Shown in pieces: positions 53,566 through 64,000 of a stretch of DNA of 64,000 nucleotides. This stretch comes from Beggiatoa leptomitoformis. GTDB taxonomy: Bacteria > Pseudomonadota > Gammaproteobacteria > Beggiatoales > Beggiatoaceae. Position numbers and translations under genes: made by a program. Every line of letters begins with the position of its first letter. Position 1 is the stretch's first letter. A model generated the notes under the pieces. That model was not told the origin of the DNA and made no database searches. It saw nothing but the letters and a program-made list of their open reading frames with translations. The stretch lies in the NCBI RefSeq assembly GCF_001305575.3, contig NZ_CP012373.2, positions 2,862,261 to 2,926,260 on the forward strand, in the 5' to 3' direction.

Positions 53566-53781
53566 TTATTGATTTTCCTGTTCTTGCTGTTTGCTATGTT
53601 CTTGTATAATCCCTTCTACGGCTTTGGCTTTGTCTATGGGACGTTTGACATCTTCTGTTATCGTAGCAGGCAAAGAAGACGATTTTTCTTTGCTACTCGT
53701 TGCGTTGTTATTGGTGGAAGAGTCTGAACAAGCGGCCAATAAACCGCTTAGTAACGCTAACATCACGAATGAACGATACAT
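53566..53781 (-). CDS. Small lipoprotein
   Basis: 71 residues. The signal sequence 'MYRSFVMLALLSGLLAACS' ends in the lipobox L-A-A-C with Cys18 as the lipidation site. The mature part is hydrophilic, Ser/Asn/Lys-rich and then charged, without a recognisable domain. It probably sits in the outer or inner membrane leaflet facing the periplasm. The coiled-coil gene lies 30 bases upstream on the same strand, so the two may share a transcript. No family is recognised. Confidence 0.7.
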   Translation of the reverse strand: MYRSFVMLALLSGLLAACSDSSTNNNATSSKEKSSSLPATITEDVKRPIDKAKAVEGIIQEHSKQQEQENQ

Positions 53782-53811
53782 ATTTTATTCCCGATAATTG
53801 TGGAATGAAAT

Positions 53812-54771
53812 TCATTTATTTCCAGAGGTTGCTACCAATTTTGTTTCCAACCGCTCGATTGCTTTTTTCTCCCGTTCCAATGCTCCCTCCGCCTTGATAA
53901 TACGTGTACGTAAGGTATTTGCTTCACCTTTAATAAAGGTATTCTCTTGTTCTAATTTTGCAATCGTTTCTCTGTAAACTTTTTCTTGTGTTTCGGCGCG
54001 TGTTGTCACTGCAATGAGTTTCTTTTCTGTTTCAATGCGTGCTTTTTCTTCAGTATTGCGTGCTTCACGAAACTCTTGTTTGTCTTCTTTCAAGACTTTA
54101 ACATCGCTTTCTAATTTGCGTGTGGTTTCACGTAATTCTTGCGTTAATGCCTCTGCAACAGCGGATTTAGTTTGCTCAAGTTTCAGTTGTTTCCAACTTT
54201 GTTCAGCTTCTAACGTAGCGGTATTTAACGTTTTTTCTAACCGTTCCCGATTACGTTGTTGTACGGTCACTTCCTCGCGCAGATTACGTAAATCTGTTTG
54301 GTCTTGTTGACTTTGATAAACAACCTCATGCAGACGTTTTTGCGAGACTTCGATAGTTTCGCGCGCTCGGCCTAGCTCTTCACATAAGTTTTTAATCTCA
54401 TGTTCTTGCTTATCTACTTTTTCTTGTAAAATAGCAAGTTGACTGTGTGCTGTATTCAGTTCACCAATTTCACGATCCAAGTCAATTTGTAATGACTTAT
54501 TTTCTTTAGTGATATTGTCTATCCGTGACAATGCTTGTTGCAATTCTATATTAATCTTCTCTACTTGTTGCAAGGCATCTTGTTTTTGCGCTAAAACCTC
54601 TTTTTCAACCAATGCTGAGGCATCGCGAATTTTGCAAATTTCGGTATATGCAATAGATTGTGCCACTTGCCAGACTGCTTGCACGGCTTCACTGCCAATG
54701 CGTTGAATCTCATCAGGCACTTTTATAGGCGTTTCTTCGATTAAGGATAAGCTAATTTTTTTATCAGACAT
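53812..54771 (-). CDS. Long coiled-coil protein, function unknown
   Basis: 319 residues, cytoplasmic, with no signal peptide. Residues about 20-45 form a short helical head ('IGSEAVQAVWQVAQSIAY'), followed by about 250 residues of heptad-rich coiled coil from 'VEKEVLAQKQDALQQVEKI' to near the C-terminus, rich in Glu, Lys, Gln and Arg. The head-plus-coil layout recalls KfrA-type plasmid DNA-binding proteins, but the head lacks a clear helix-turn-helix and the match is weak. The gene sits alone with the small lipoprotein gene 30 bases downstream. Possibly a structural or scaffolding protein. Confidence 0.65.
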   Translation of the reverse strand: MSDKKISLSLIEETPIKVPDEIQRIGSEAVQAVWQVAQSIAYTEICKIRDASALVEKEVLAQKQDALQQVEKINIELQQALSRIDNITKENKSLQIDLDREIGELNTAHSQLAILQEKVDKQEHEIKNLCEELGRARETIEVSQKRLHEVVYQSQQDQTDLRNLREEVTVQQRNRERLEKTLNTATLEAEQSWKQLKLEQTKSAVAEALTQELRETTRKLESDVKVLKEDKQEFREARNTEEKARIETEKKLIAVTTRAETQEKVYRETIAKLEQENTFIKGEANTLRTRIIKAEGALEREKKAIERLETKLVATSGNK

Positions 54772-55106
54772 AAAGTATTACTTTACACAGTATGAGGGGA
54801 GAATAAAGGATTTACCATTGAGTTTAGCAGTATCTTTAAAGGGTTAAAGACCAATAAAGATGTTTGGAATCGTCATCATCATAATACTCGATATTTTCGT
54901 TAAAGAATAACCGCGTCTCGCTTTTGTTATGTTAGCTAATTATTAAAAATACAGTAAATTAAAGCAGATATATTTAATCAAGTCTTTCAGGATTAAAATA
55001 AATTAACCGCTTGTCTGCATCAAAATTGTCAGGTACACGGGGTTTTTAGAATAGCTATTTCATTATTAATCAATAATTTATTTAAGTTAATTAGCCTAAC
55101 TAAAAA
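54772..55106. other. 335-base intergenic region, nothing identified
   Basis: A/T-rich spacer between the coiled-coil gene and the SIS gene. I find no ORF above about 16 codons, no tRNA-like fold and no strong hairpin. It may hold the coiled-coil gene's promoter (minus strand), but I cannot place it. Confidence 0.45.
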
Positions 55107-56689
<1,583 letters not shown>

Positions 56690-56938
56690 AAGACTTCATA
56701 ATTTATAAGGGTAAATAGATGAAACATTTTAACCGAAGCGGGATGTTCTCTCAAAAATTAAATCCGTTGGCTAATTGATTTTACGTAAAACCAAACAGAC
56801 TGCGGATAAATAGAATGACTGATGTTTTATCAATCTATCTGCACATAGACTATACTACTAAGTTATTTTTCTTGTGTTCTGCTCTTTTTTTTGGTATAAG
56901 GCAACACTTTTTTTAAAAATAATGAGGAGGCAATCCCC

Positions 56939-57361
56939 ATGTTAGATAAAAGCAAAGACCCCGTATTTAAGCCCTACGAGTTAGTAGAAGGCGAAGAATA
57001 CATGAATGATAATCAGTTGAAACACTTCGAAGAAATCTTACTCGAATGGAAAAAGAGTTTGATGGAAGAAGTTGATCGCACCGTACATCACATGCAAGAT
57101 GATGCAGCGAACTTTCCTGACCCGAATGACCGCGCAACGCAAGAGGAAGAATTCACGCTGGAATTACGCACTCGTGACAGAGAACGTAAATTAATTAAGA
57201 AGATTGACGAATCTTTACAACTGATTAAAACAGGTGATTATGGTTATTGCGAAGCCTGCGGCGTAGAAGTTGGTGTGCGCCGTTTAGAAGCGCGACCTAC
57301 TGCAACAAAATGTATTGATTGCAAAACGTTAGATGAATTTCGTGAAAAACAACACGCCTAA
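56939..57361 (+). CDS. dksA: DksA RNA polymerase-binding regulator
   Basis: 140 residues, close to E. coli DksA. The N-terminal globular part is followed by a coiled coil with the conserved tip ('NFPDPNDRATQEEEF', which contains the two acidic tip residues) and a C-terminal zinc finger: 'YCEACG' and 'KCIDCK' give the four cysteines. DksA binds the RNA polymerase secondary channel with ppGpp and controls rRNA and amino-acid promoters. AGGAGG lies 8 nt ahead of the ATG, the strongest ribosome site seen in the window, consistent with high expression. gluQ follows 45 bases later, the common gammaproteobacterial order. Confidence 0.97.
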   Translation: MLDKSKDPVFKPYELVEGEEYMNDNQLKHFEEILLEWKKSLMEEVDRTVHHMQDDAANFPDPNDRATQEEEFTLELRTRDRERKLIKKIDESLQLIKTGDYGYCEACGVEVGVRRLEARPTATKCIDCKTLDEFREKQHA

Positions 57362-57406
57362 TGCCTAGCCGATAAATTAAAAAGCGGGCAGGGTTATTAA
57401 CAGCCA

Positions 57407-58291
57407 TTGATTACAACACCTCTTTATCGAGGGCGTTTCGCGCCTTCACCAACGGGCTATTTACATTTTGGCTCTTTGCTGACAGCAGTTGGTAGTTTTT
57501 TACATGCCCGCCATCATCAAGGTGAGTGGCTAGTTCGGATTGAAGATTTAGACATCCCGCGTAATGTGCAAGGGGCGAGTGCTGCCATACTAGATACCCT
57601 AATACAACTGGGAATGTATTGGGATGGAGAAGTATGGTATCAAAGCCAACGGCTTACGCATTATCAAACCGCGCTAGCATGTCTTAACACCCGTCAACTA
57701 ACCTATCCTTGTATTTGTCCTCGCCGTTTAACAACGGGCATGATTTATTCAGGATACTGTCGTACACATCCCCCTGCGTCGTTTCTAGCACATGCTATTC
57801 GGTTAAAAACTAATACAGACATCATCCGCATTAACGATGAGATTCAAGGGGAAATCCGCCAAAATCTTGCCGACAGTGTAGGCGATTTTGTTTTAAAACG
57901 ACGTGATGGCATTTTTGCATATCAACTCGCGGTTGTTGTTGATGATGCCGCGCAAGGTATTACACACATTGTGCGCGGCGTTGATTTGCTCGATAACACC
58001 CCCCGCCAATGCTACTTACAAACCCTGCTACAATACCCAACCCCATACTACGCCCACTTACCCCTAATTGTGGACACAACAGGGCGCAAACTGAGCAAAC
58101 AAAACCACGCACCCCCCATTAATCCTACGCACCCCATCCCCCTGTTATATCAGGTACTCAAATTGTTAGGTCAACAACCGCCGCTTTTTTTATATAACAG
58201 CACGTTACCCACTTTTTGGGAATGGGCAATTGCCCATTGGGATACGCGAAAAATCCCACCCACTCAAACCTTAAACCCGATGACCGTATGA
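57407..58291 (+). CDS. gluQ: Glutamyl-Q tRNA(Asp) synthetase
   Basis: 294 residues of a truncated GluRS lacking the anticodon-binding domain. The HIGH-like segment is 'FAPSPTGYLHFGSLL', and the KMSKS-like loop is 'RKLSKQNHA'. Zinc-binding cysteines appear in 'YPCICPRR' and 'SGYCRTHP'. The enzyme attaches glutamate to the queuosine base of tRNA(Asp), completing a pathway to which queD at 5.8 kb contributes earlier. Translation appears to start at TTG (57407); an in-frame stop lies just upstream, so no ATG is possible. The stop overlaps the folA start (ATGA). It lies downstream of dksA, the usual order. Confidence 0.94.
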   Translation: MITTPLYRGRFAPSPTGYLHFGSLLTAVGSFLHARHHQGEWLVRIEDLDIPRNVQGASAAILDTLIQLGMYWDGEVWYQSQRLTHYQTALACLNTRQLTYPCICPRRLTTGMIYSGYCRTHPPASFLAHAIRLKTNTDIIRINDEIQGEIRQNLADSVGDFVLKRRDGIFAYQLAVVVDDAAQGITHIVRGVDLLDNTPRQCYLQTLLQYPTPYYAHLPLIVDTTGRKLSKQNHAPPINPTHPIPLLYQVLKLLGQQPPLFLYNSTLPTFWEWAIAHWDTRKIPPTQTLNPMTV

Positions 58292-58800
58292 AAACACCTG
58301 CTACAAAACAGGGCATAATTAGCGTTATTGTTGCCATGAATCCCCAACGGATAATTGGATTTAATAACAAAATGCCTTGGCACTTACCCGCTGATTTAAG
58401 TTATTTTCGACGTATCACTATGGGAAAACCCATGGTTATGGGACGTAAAACCTATGAATCCATTGGTAAACCCCTACCGGGACGACAGACAATTATTCTC
58501 TCTCATCAACTTGATTTGCACGTTGAAGGCTGTCAAGTAATACACAGCTTGGCAGAAGTATTGCATGTTCTTCACGACTATCCAGAGCTTATGGTAATTG
58601 GTGGGGGCAGTGTTTACGCAACATTACTGCCTTATGCGCAACGACTTTACCTTACCATTATCGAAGGCGAGTTTGTAGGAGATACTTATTTCCCCGACTA
58701 CAAACCCGAAAATTGGCAAGTAACGCAACGCGAAACACATGCTGCAGATGCAAAAAATCCATTTAATTATACATTTTTGGTTTTAGAGCGTGTAAATTGA
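58288..58800 (+). CDS. folA: Dihydrofolate reductase
   Basis: 170 residues from the ATG at 58288, which overlaps the gluQ stop. Active-site segments are 'MNPQRIIGFNNKMPWHLPAD' (with the W-x-x-P-x-D core: W, P, D), 'GRKTYESIGKPLPGR' and 'VIGGGSVYATLLPYA', the NADPH-binding loop. A short N-terminal extension (MKTPATKQ) precedes the first strand. The enzyme reduces dihydrofolate to tetrahydrofolate. In the usual DHFR an Asp (Asp27 in E. coli) is needed; here the matching residue is D in 'LPADLSYF'. Coupled translation with gluQ is clear from the overlap. Confidence 0.96.
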   Translation: MKTPATKQGIISVIVAMNPQRIIGFNNKMPWHLPADLSYFRRITMGKPMVMGRKTYESIGKPLPGRQTIILSHQLDLHVEGCQVIHSLAEVLHVLHDYPELMVIGGGSVYATLLPYAQRLYLTIIEGEFVGDTYFPDYKPENWQVTQRETHAADAKNPFNYTFLVLERVN

Positions 58801-58959
58801 CTGTCTCTTTGCTATAGTTAAAAACAATCACATTTACGAATCTGGCACTTGTTTGGATAATAGTGGTAAGCGTTGGCGTGAACGTGAACGACCGATGATG
58901 GATACACAACCCATTGACTTTTCAACTTTCTCTTAAATGACGCACTAACGGTGACAACC

Positions 58960-59493
58960 ATGATAGATACAGACGGTTACAGATTAAATGTCGGTATCAT
59001 TCTCGTTAATCGGGAAGGGCGCGTTTTCTGGGCAAAAAGAGTAGGACAAAATGCGTGGCAGTTTCCACAAGGTGGCATTAAAGCCCACGAAAAACCCGAA
59101 CAAGCGGTTTATCGTGAACTATATGAAGAAGTCGGTTTAACCAGTAAACACGTAAAAGTCGTTGGCTGTACCAAACAATGGCTACGCTACAACCTCCCAA
59201 AAAATCTTATCCGCTATCACCAAAAACCCCTGTGTATTGGGCAAAAGCAAATGTGGTTTATGCTACAACTGGCTTGTGATGATAGTCATGTTTCCCTAAC
59301 CAGTACCAACGCCCCAGAGTTTGACAGATGGAAATGGGTTGATTACTGGTATCCACTTGAAGAAGTTGTCTATTTTAAACGCAATGTCTATGAAAATGCG
59401 TTGGAAGAACTACAACGTTTTCTCCCTGTTAGTAAAAAAGTGGTTAAAGTCTCTTTAACAACCGTTGGACAATCTGCCGTCATCGTCAGATAA
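58960..59493 (+). CDS. rppH: RNA pyrophosphohydrolase
   Basis: 177 residues from the ATG at 58960. The start [15 protein letters not shown] aligns with E. coli RppH (MIDDDGYRPNVGI), so the GTG three codons earlier is not used. The Nudix box '[20 protein letters not shown]' has the required Glu cluster, and 'QKQMWFML' and '[18 protein letters not shown]' are typical of RppH. The enzyme removes pyrophosphate from the 5' end of mRNA and starts RNase E decay. Soluble, cytoplasmic. Convergent with the large AAA ATPase gene. Confidence 0.96.
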   Translation: MIDTDGYRLNVGIILVNREGRVFWAKRVGQNAWQFPQGGIKAHEKPEQAVYRELYEEVGLTSKHVKVVGCTKQWLRYNLPKNLIRYHQKPLCIGQKQMWFMLQLACDDSHVSLTSTNAPEFDRWKWVDYWYPLEEVVYFKRNVYENALEELQRFLPVSKKVVKVSLTTVGQSAVIVR

Positions 59494-59620
59494 ACCGCAT
59501 AATCCGCTGGCAATCTCTAACAGCTCGCCTACAGACAAATATACTTTTCTTATACGCAATATTAAGACTTTTGAAAGTCTTATAACGCATCTAATAGCCA
59601 ATCAAAAACATAACTAAATA

Positions 59621-62600
59621 TTATTCCTCATTGCCCAAAAAAGGCGTATGTTTTTGCGCGCGCGCTTTTTTAAATGCCTCAGGATAAATTTCGCGCAAGG
59701 TTTCAGAAACATCTTTTAAACGATTCCAAATAACCAAATCTAACCGCGATTTCCGCTCAAAGCCACGTACTAACGGCATTAATGTTGCCTCAACCATATC
59801 AACTAATTGTTGTAAAACGACTTCCATCCCTTGTGGTAACTGATTCACAACATTAACATCAACTTTCGCATCCCCTAAGGCTTTACTCAAAGCGGGCAAA
59901 ACCGATAAATGTTTAACCAATTGCTCAATTTGCGCCGTCGGTACAACAGGGCTAACGGGTTTTTCCGTATTTAACGCCTGCAACAATTTGGGTAATGCTG
60001 ACAAATAATTAAGCACTTGTATTACCTGCTCAGGCGCGAACGGTGAGGCAGCGGGTGGGATTATTTTTGTCAAACGGTCTTGCTGAACCGCTTGTGTTTG
60101 TACCGCCTTCAACATAGTTAAACGAATATTCTCTAACTGTGTGGCTAAATTCGCCAATTGACTGACAACTTGTATCGCAGGGTCAGCATCAGGGTCACTA
60201 CTGGTTTTTAAACGATGATAAGTGCTTTTAATTTGTTCCCAACGTGCCTGTTGCTCAGGACTTAAACAATCCCGTAACTCAGCAAGTTTTAATAAATTTT
60301 CTTCCGCTCCTGTCGTCAGCGTTTGTGCTTCTCCTTGATAATGGTCAGTTATTAAATTTTGCAACTCCGTCGCATTCATCACCGCAACCACTTTTTCTGC
60401 TAACTTATTCATGTTGCGGTAACTACCCTGTAGCTTAAAGGGTGGTTCGGTTCTGTACGCCTCTTGTTGTGCGGCAGAAGCAATATACTGTTGATTAACC
60501 TTTAATAAAACCGTTTGCACTTGGAATAATTTATGGAAAATATCCGTCATTTCACGCAACTCTGTTGCTGAATAGGCATGAATAAACTCACTCGCGTTGA
60601 CCGTTTCCCCTTGCGCTAAACGAACCAAACGATACAAGTCTTCACGCTCCCGATTTGCCAAAGGGGCTAATACGGCATTAGAGGTTAAACAATTTTCTAA
60701 ATAACTCAACGCAAATAAAGCTTCTTTTCCACCCAAAACATCGCCTAAATTGTAAATATCTGCCCGATTTGCCAACATATCAGGAATTTTAAATGTTTCC
60801 CCCGATTCTGTATAAGGATTGCCCGCCATCGCAATACAAAAACGTTTCCCCCGAAAATCATAGGTTTTCGACACACCTTGCCATACCCCTTCAATTTTTC
60901 GCTGCCCATCCGCTAAAGAAATAAATTTTTGTAAAAACTCAGGGTTACTATGCTGAATATCATCTAAATACAACATGATATTATTGCCCATTTCTAACGC
61001 CAGATTTAACTTTAACAACTCCTGTCGCGCGGTTGCACTGCGTGCTTCTGTCGGGTCAACAGAAACGACCTGATGTCCAATGGTTGGACAATTAATTTTC
61101 ACAAAAATCAAGCCCAAGCGTTGGGCAATATATTCCAATAACGTTGTTTTGCCATAACCGGGTGGGGAAATTAACAACAGTAACCCCATCAAATCCGTGC
61201 GCTTTTGCTCACCAACCGTACCCAATTGTTTGGCAAAATTATCGCCAATCAATGGTAAATAAACCTCATTAATCAAACGATTGCGCACAAATGAAGTTAA
61301 AGGTTGTGGCTTTAACTCATGCAAGCGTAAATTTTTCCGTTCACGTTCAATCACTTGTTGGCGTAAGCGTCGAAAAGTTTTATATGCAGGTATTTCAACA
61401 GTGCAATGCTGTTGTAATCGCTCTAAAAAATCATCCAGTTGTACAACAAGATTTCTCTCCCGAATACGGGGATGTTGTCCCAATAAACCTGTTAAAATAA
61501 CCTGTGTTTGCGCCGTATTTGCCTGCTGACTTAATCCTTCTGCTTGCGCTAATAAAATAGCCGTGATTTCTAACACCTGTTCTGTAGGCATAACGGTTGG
61601 CTGAAAAACACCTACTATCCAAGCATTTAATAAAGCACACTGTTTAACCAAATAACCACGTAAAGATTTTACATCAGCTTCAAATTCAACCCGCTGTTGA
61701 CGTGTATCCAAGACTTTTAAAAATGTGGCTGCTTGTTGTAATGCTGCACCTGTTACGGTAAAACGCAAAGTTTCTTGTTTTAATTCTGCAATTAAATACT
61801 GCCCTGCCAGCGCAATATCTTTTTCTTCAAAAACAATATCTTGTTGCGATAAAAAATGATGAATAGCCTGATGCAACTCGGCGGCTAACGTATTCGTAAA
61901 AGTTTCCCAGCCTGTGCCGAATAAAGTTTGCAATTGCTGTAAACTTTTCGCGCTTCGTTCCCATAACACACACTGTTCACGATGTGGATAAAAACTCCAG
62001 AATAACTGTGCTAATGCGCGACAAGTAGGGCTAAAACGCAGTAAACCGACATTTTTCTGCAAATCATACAACTTCGCTAAAATAAGACTGGCATCAACAT
62101 CATGCACACCGCGTTCATAGCCCTCTTCATAATGGTCTGTCGCATAACGGCGAATAGACGTCAATAAATTATCAGGTTCAAAAGAGGATGATAGTTGGTT
62201 TTCTCTTAATAATTGATACGCCAAATATTCCCCCCGATAAACACTTTCTGATTCAGAGATTAACGCCCGCTCCCAATAGGCTTGACTTGCATTTAACGTT
62301 GCATCTTCTAAGGGCTGAAAATAATCTGTTCCTGTTAAATGGACGACTAAACGCTTTTCCCCATCTTTTTCATGGGGGACAAGGGTTAAATCTAAAACTT
62401 GGGTATTAACACTAAAACGATGTTTTCCCAGTAAAATAACCGCGCCATTATCAACAAAAATATCTTGTTTATCGCGTAATTCTCGGACAGCTTGGTCACG
62501 GGCGGATTTTAAACGCGATTCAACATCCCCTGCTTTTACGCTATCGCCTAAATCATATAACTGCTTTATTAACTCACGGATTTTTAAAACCATTGCATCT

Positions 62601-64000
62601 GCTACAAAATAGGCATTTTGTTCATCGGCTGTTTGAAAACTAGCCGCACGGCGAATAACGCCTTGTAAAATCCGTTCTGCGGTTTGACTAAGATGTAAAG
62701 CACGGCGTTGACGTTCTTCAACTAAGGCTTGTTTACGGGCTTCAAAACTGGCATAAACTTCATCGCGCTTGTCTGCAATTTGACTTAAAAATTCCTCAAA
62801 ATCACTAAAACGGCTATCTAAATCCTCTAACTGCACTAATAAACGGGTTAATTGTTCATCCGCTTTGTCGGGCGTGTCTGCTTGCGCCATTGCCCCCGCG
62901 ACGTTTTGCGAAAAAAGTTTAAACTGCGCGGCAAAAGCAGCAACGGCTTCTGTTGAAGACAAACTTTTACGGTGTAACGTCAGTTCAGCCCGCACACGAT
63001 TTAATTTAGCGTAAACATCAGAAATTTCTTCAATAATCTTTGTGCGAACATTGGGGTCTTCAATACTTAAATCATTTAAAACCGTATTCAATAACGCTAA
63101 ACCAACCGCCGTGTTATCTAAAGATTCTTGTAATGGTTTTATTTCTAAGGTGTTTTTTAAGGTGGGAATTGTGGTTAAATAGCTTTCTAATGTTTGATGA
63201 TAAGGTTGTAACGCACTGTCTTGTAATAAAAAAGTAACCGTTTTTTGACTTAACTGATTAAATCCTTCAATAACGCTTGCTTCTAAGTGATTTAGCCGTT
63301 CTACATCAACATAACGTACATCCCGCAAGCTAATCAAGCGTCCACGTTGTGTGCGTAATTCTGTTAGATATTTTACGTATTCTTCAATTGTTTGCCAGCG
63401 ACTGGCTTGTTGAATAGCATTGATTAATGAATTTTGTAAATTTTCCGCATCATTAATAGACTTTTCTGCTTCGCGTTGTAGCGTTTGAACTTTTTCAAAT
63501 TCTGCACGAATAAGATTTGTATTTGTTTGAATTTCTTTTAAAATAGCCAATAAATTGCCTACATCTGCATGTCCTAACCAATGATAAGCATCAATGGCTT
63601 TTTGCACATTCGTGAGCAGTTGTTCATAAATTGCCATATTGGGGCTTTGCTCATCAATCATGCGTTTAATGCTATAACTATCAGAAATACCACGAACTAA
63701 TTCAGGATTACCAATTTTACCAATAAATGAGCCATCTTTCGGCACTTGAGCAGCATATTCATCGCTCATATAGGGTGTTTGCCAGATTTGCATGGGATGC
63801 ACGCGCACAGGGGTATTATCATCCGCGCGGAACACGACCATTCGACCATCTTTAAAAATAGAATAGCCATGACAAATAATTGGATTTTGTACTTCTTTAC
63901 GAATTAAGTTATAGGAAAATAGGACTAATTTACCAATTTCTGCTTGATGAAAGATAAATAATACATCTTCTCCATTTGGGGAGCGAATCATACGCTTATA
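59621..64000 (-). CDS. DUF3686-type AAA+ ATPase ('DNA repair ATPase'), 5' end cut
   Basis: At least 1459 residues are visible; the frame stays open to the window edge (… Y-K-R before the Met at 63991), so the true start lies to the right. A long N-terminal region with helical, coiled-coil parts (about 150-500) precedes an AAA+ core: Walker A 'ISPPGYGKTTLLE' (Lys near 948 from Met 63991), Walker B 'NIMLYLDDIQH' (near 1005) and 'MAGNPYTESGE' (sensor 1 region). The tail is helical. This matches proteins labelled 'DNA repair ATPase' with DUF3686. The family name is historical and DNA repair is not proven; related genes occur in membrane-stress or PspA-like operons in some bacteria. No partner is seen in the window. 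Confidence 0.85.
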   Translation of the reverse strand, partial: YKRMIRSPNGEDVLFIFHQAEIGKLVLFSYNLIRKEVQNPIICHGYSIFKDGRMVVFRADDNTPVRVHPMQIWQTPYMSDEYAAQVPKDGSFIGKIGNPELVRGISDSYSIKRMIDEQSPNMAIYEQLLTNVQKAIDAYHWLGHADVGNLLAILKEIQTNTNLIRAEFEKVQTLQREAEKSINDAENLQNSLINAIQQASRWQTIEEYVKYLTELRTQRGRLISLRDVRYVDVERLNHLEASVIEGFNQLSQKTVTFLLQDSALQPYHQTLESYLTTIPTLKNTLEIKPLQESLDNTAVGLALLNTVLNDLSIEDPNVRTKIIEEISDVYAKLNRVRAELTLHRKSLSSTEAVAAFAAQFKLFSQNVAGAMAQADTPDKADEQLTRLLVQLEDLDSRFSDFEEFLSQIADKRDEVYASFEARKQALVEERQRRALHLSQTAERILQGVIRRAASFQTADEQNAYFVADAMVLKIRELIKQLYDLGDSVKAGDVESRLKSARDQAVRELRDKQDIFVDNGAVILLGKHRFSVNTQVLDLTLVPHEKDGEKRLVVHLTGTDYFQPLEDATLNASQAYWERALISESESVYRGEYLAYQLLRENQLSSSFEPDNLLTSIRRYATDHYEEGYERGVHDVDASLILAKLYDLQKNVGLLRFSPTCRALAQLFWSFYPHREQCVLWERSAKSLQQLQTLFGTGWETFTNTLAAELHQAIHHFLSQQDIVFEEKDIALAGQYLIAELKQETLRFTVTGAALQQAATFLKVLDTRQQRVEFEADVKSLRGYLVKQCALLNAWIVGVFQPTVMPTEQVLEITAILLAQAEGLSQQANTAQTQVILTGLLGQHPRIRERNLVVQLDDFLERLQQHCTVEIPAYKTFRRLRQQVIERERKNLRLHELKPQPLTSFVRNRLINEVYLPLIGDNFAKQLGTVGEQKRTDLMGLLLLISPPGYGKTTLLEYIAQRLGLIFVKINCPTIGHQVVSVDPTEARSATARQELLKLNLALEMGNNIMLYLDDIQHSNPEFLQKFISLADGQRKIEGVWQGVSKTYDFRGKRFCIAMAGNPYTESGETFKIPDMLANRADIYNLGDVLGGKEALFALSYLENCLTSNAVLAPLANREREDLYRLVRLAQGETVNASEFIHAYSATELREMTDIFHKLFQVQTVLLKVNQQYIASAAQQEAYRTEPPFKLQGSYRNMNKLAEKVVAVMNATELQNLITDHYQGEAQTLTTGAEENLLKLAELRDCLSPEQQARWEQIKSTYHRLKTSSDPDADPAIQVVSQLANLATQLENIRLTMLKAVQTQAVQQDRLTKIIPPAASPFAPEQVIQVLNYLSALPKLLQALNTEKPVSPVVPTAQIEQLVKHLSVLPALSKALGDAKVDVNVVNQLPQGMEVVLQQLVDMVEATLMPLVRGFERKSRLDLVIWNRLKDVSETLREIYPEAFKKARAQKHTPFLGNEE

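Noticed and set aside
59564-59581. Small hairpin AAGACTT/AAGTCTT between rppH and the AAA ATPase
   Set aside because: Short stem with no T run on either side; not convincing as a terminator.

Overview
The window looks like chromosomal DNA of a moderately A+T-rich gammaproteobacterium. Poly-hydroxybutyrate genes, a FimX-type twitching regulator, Fur-regulated ferric uptake and many secreted proteins with Ig-like or Fn3-like domains would suit a large gliding sulfur bacterium of the Beggiatoa/Thiotrichales type. That placement is an inference from gene content and protein style; no rRNA or other strong marker is present. I see no tRNA, rRNA, CRISPR array, prophage or intact insertion sequence.

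Layout. 1-6.3 kb: the end of a SnoaL-like gene, tex, a fimX-like gene, a YiiD-type thioesterase and queD. 6.3-10 kb: a penicillin-acylase-family hydrolase, a PliI-like secreted protein and an OmpA-type lipoprotein. 10-15.7 kb: a minus-strand cassette of ABC ATPase, S26-type peptidase, gingipain-like C25 protease, an Fn3-like secreted protein and a small ORF broken by an amber codon. 15.8-17.7 kb: PHB depolymerase, phasin and a small membrane protein. 17.8-22.8 kb: an OYE-type flavin oxidoreductase, ArsR- and LysR-type regulators, a DMT transporter and a zinc alcohol dehydrogenase. 23-31.6 kb: an ODP-type di-iron protein, PBP4 (dacB), a 955-residue Ig-like secreted protein, a subtilase and an orphan ABC-2 permease. 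31.6-34.5 kb: a ferric ABC permease and binding protein under a strong Fur box. 34.6-41 kb: a DUF6311 membrane protein, a DUF302 protein, mepA, a CPA1 antiporter, thpR and a nuclease-like lipoprotein.

41.4-46.3 kb holds the most unusual locus: two adjacent genes for membrane-anchored P-loop NTPases that are paralogous in their ATPase cores. One has a coiled-coil N-terminus and a three-helix C-terminal membrane domain. The other has an N-terminal multi-pass membrane domain followed by an Ig-like domain. This architecture resembles NTPase conflict/defence systems. 46.4-51.8 kb: an HxlR/NmrA divergent pair, an acyl-CoA ligase, a GT2 glycosyltransferase and a predicted voltage-sensor/adenylate-cyclase fusion. 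52-64 kb: obg, a small lipoprotein, a coiled-coil protein, a DiaA/GmhA-like SIS protein, galE, dksA, gluQ, folA, rppH and a very large DUF3686-type AAA ATPase that runs off the right edge.

Functional links that can be read from gene order are dksA-gluQ, the gluQ-folA and galE-SIS stop/start overlaps, the cyclase-glycosyltransferase overlap, PHB depolymerase with phasin, and the Fur-controlled iron pair. The two observations most worth follow-up are the twin NTPase locus and the voltage-sensor cyclase. The amber-interrupted small ORF in the C25 cassette and the structured inverted-repeat element at 6156-6298 come next.
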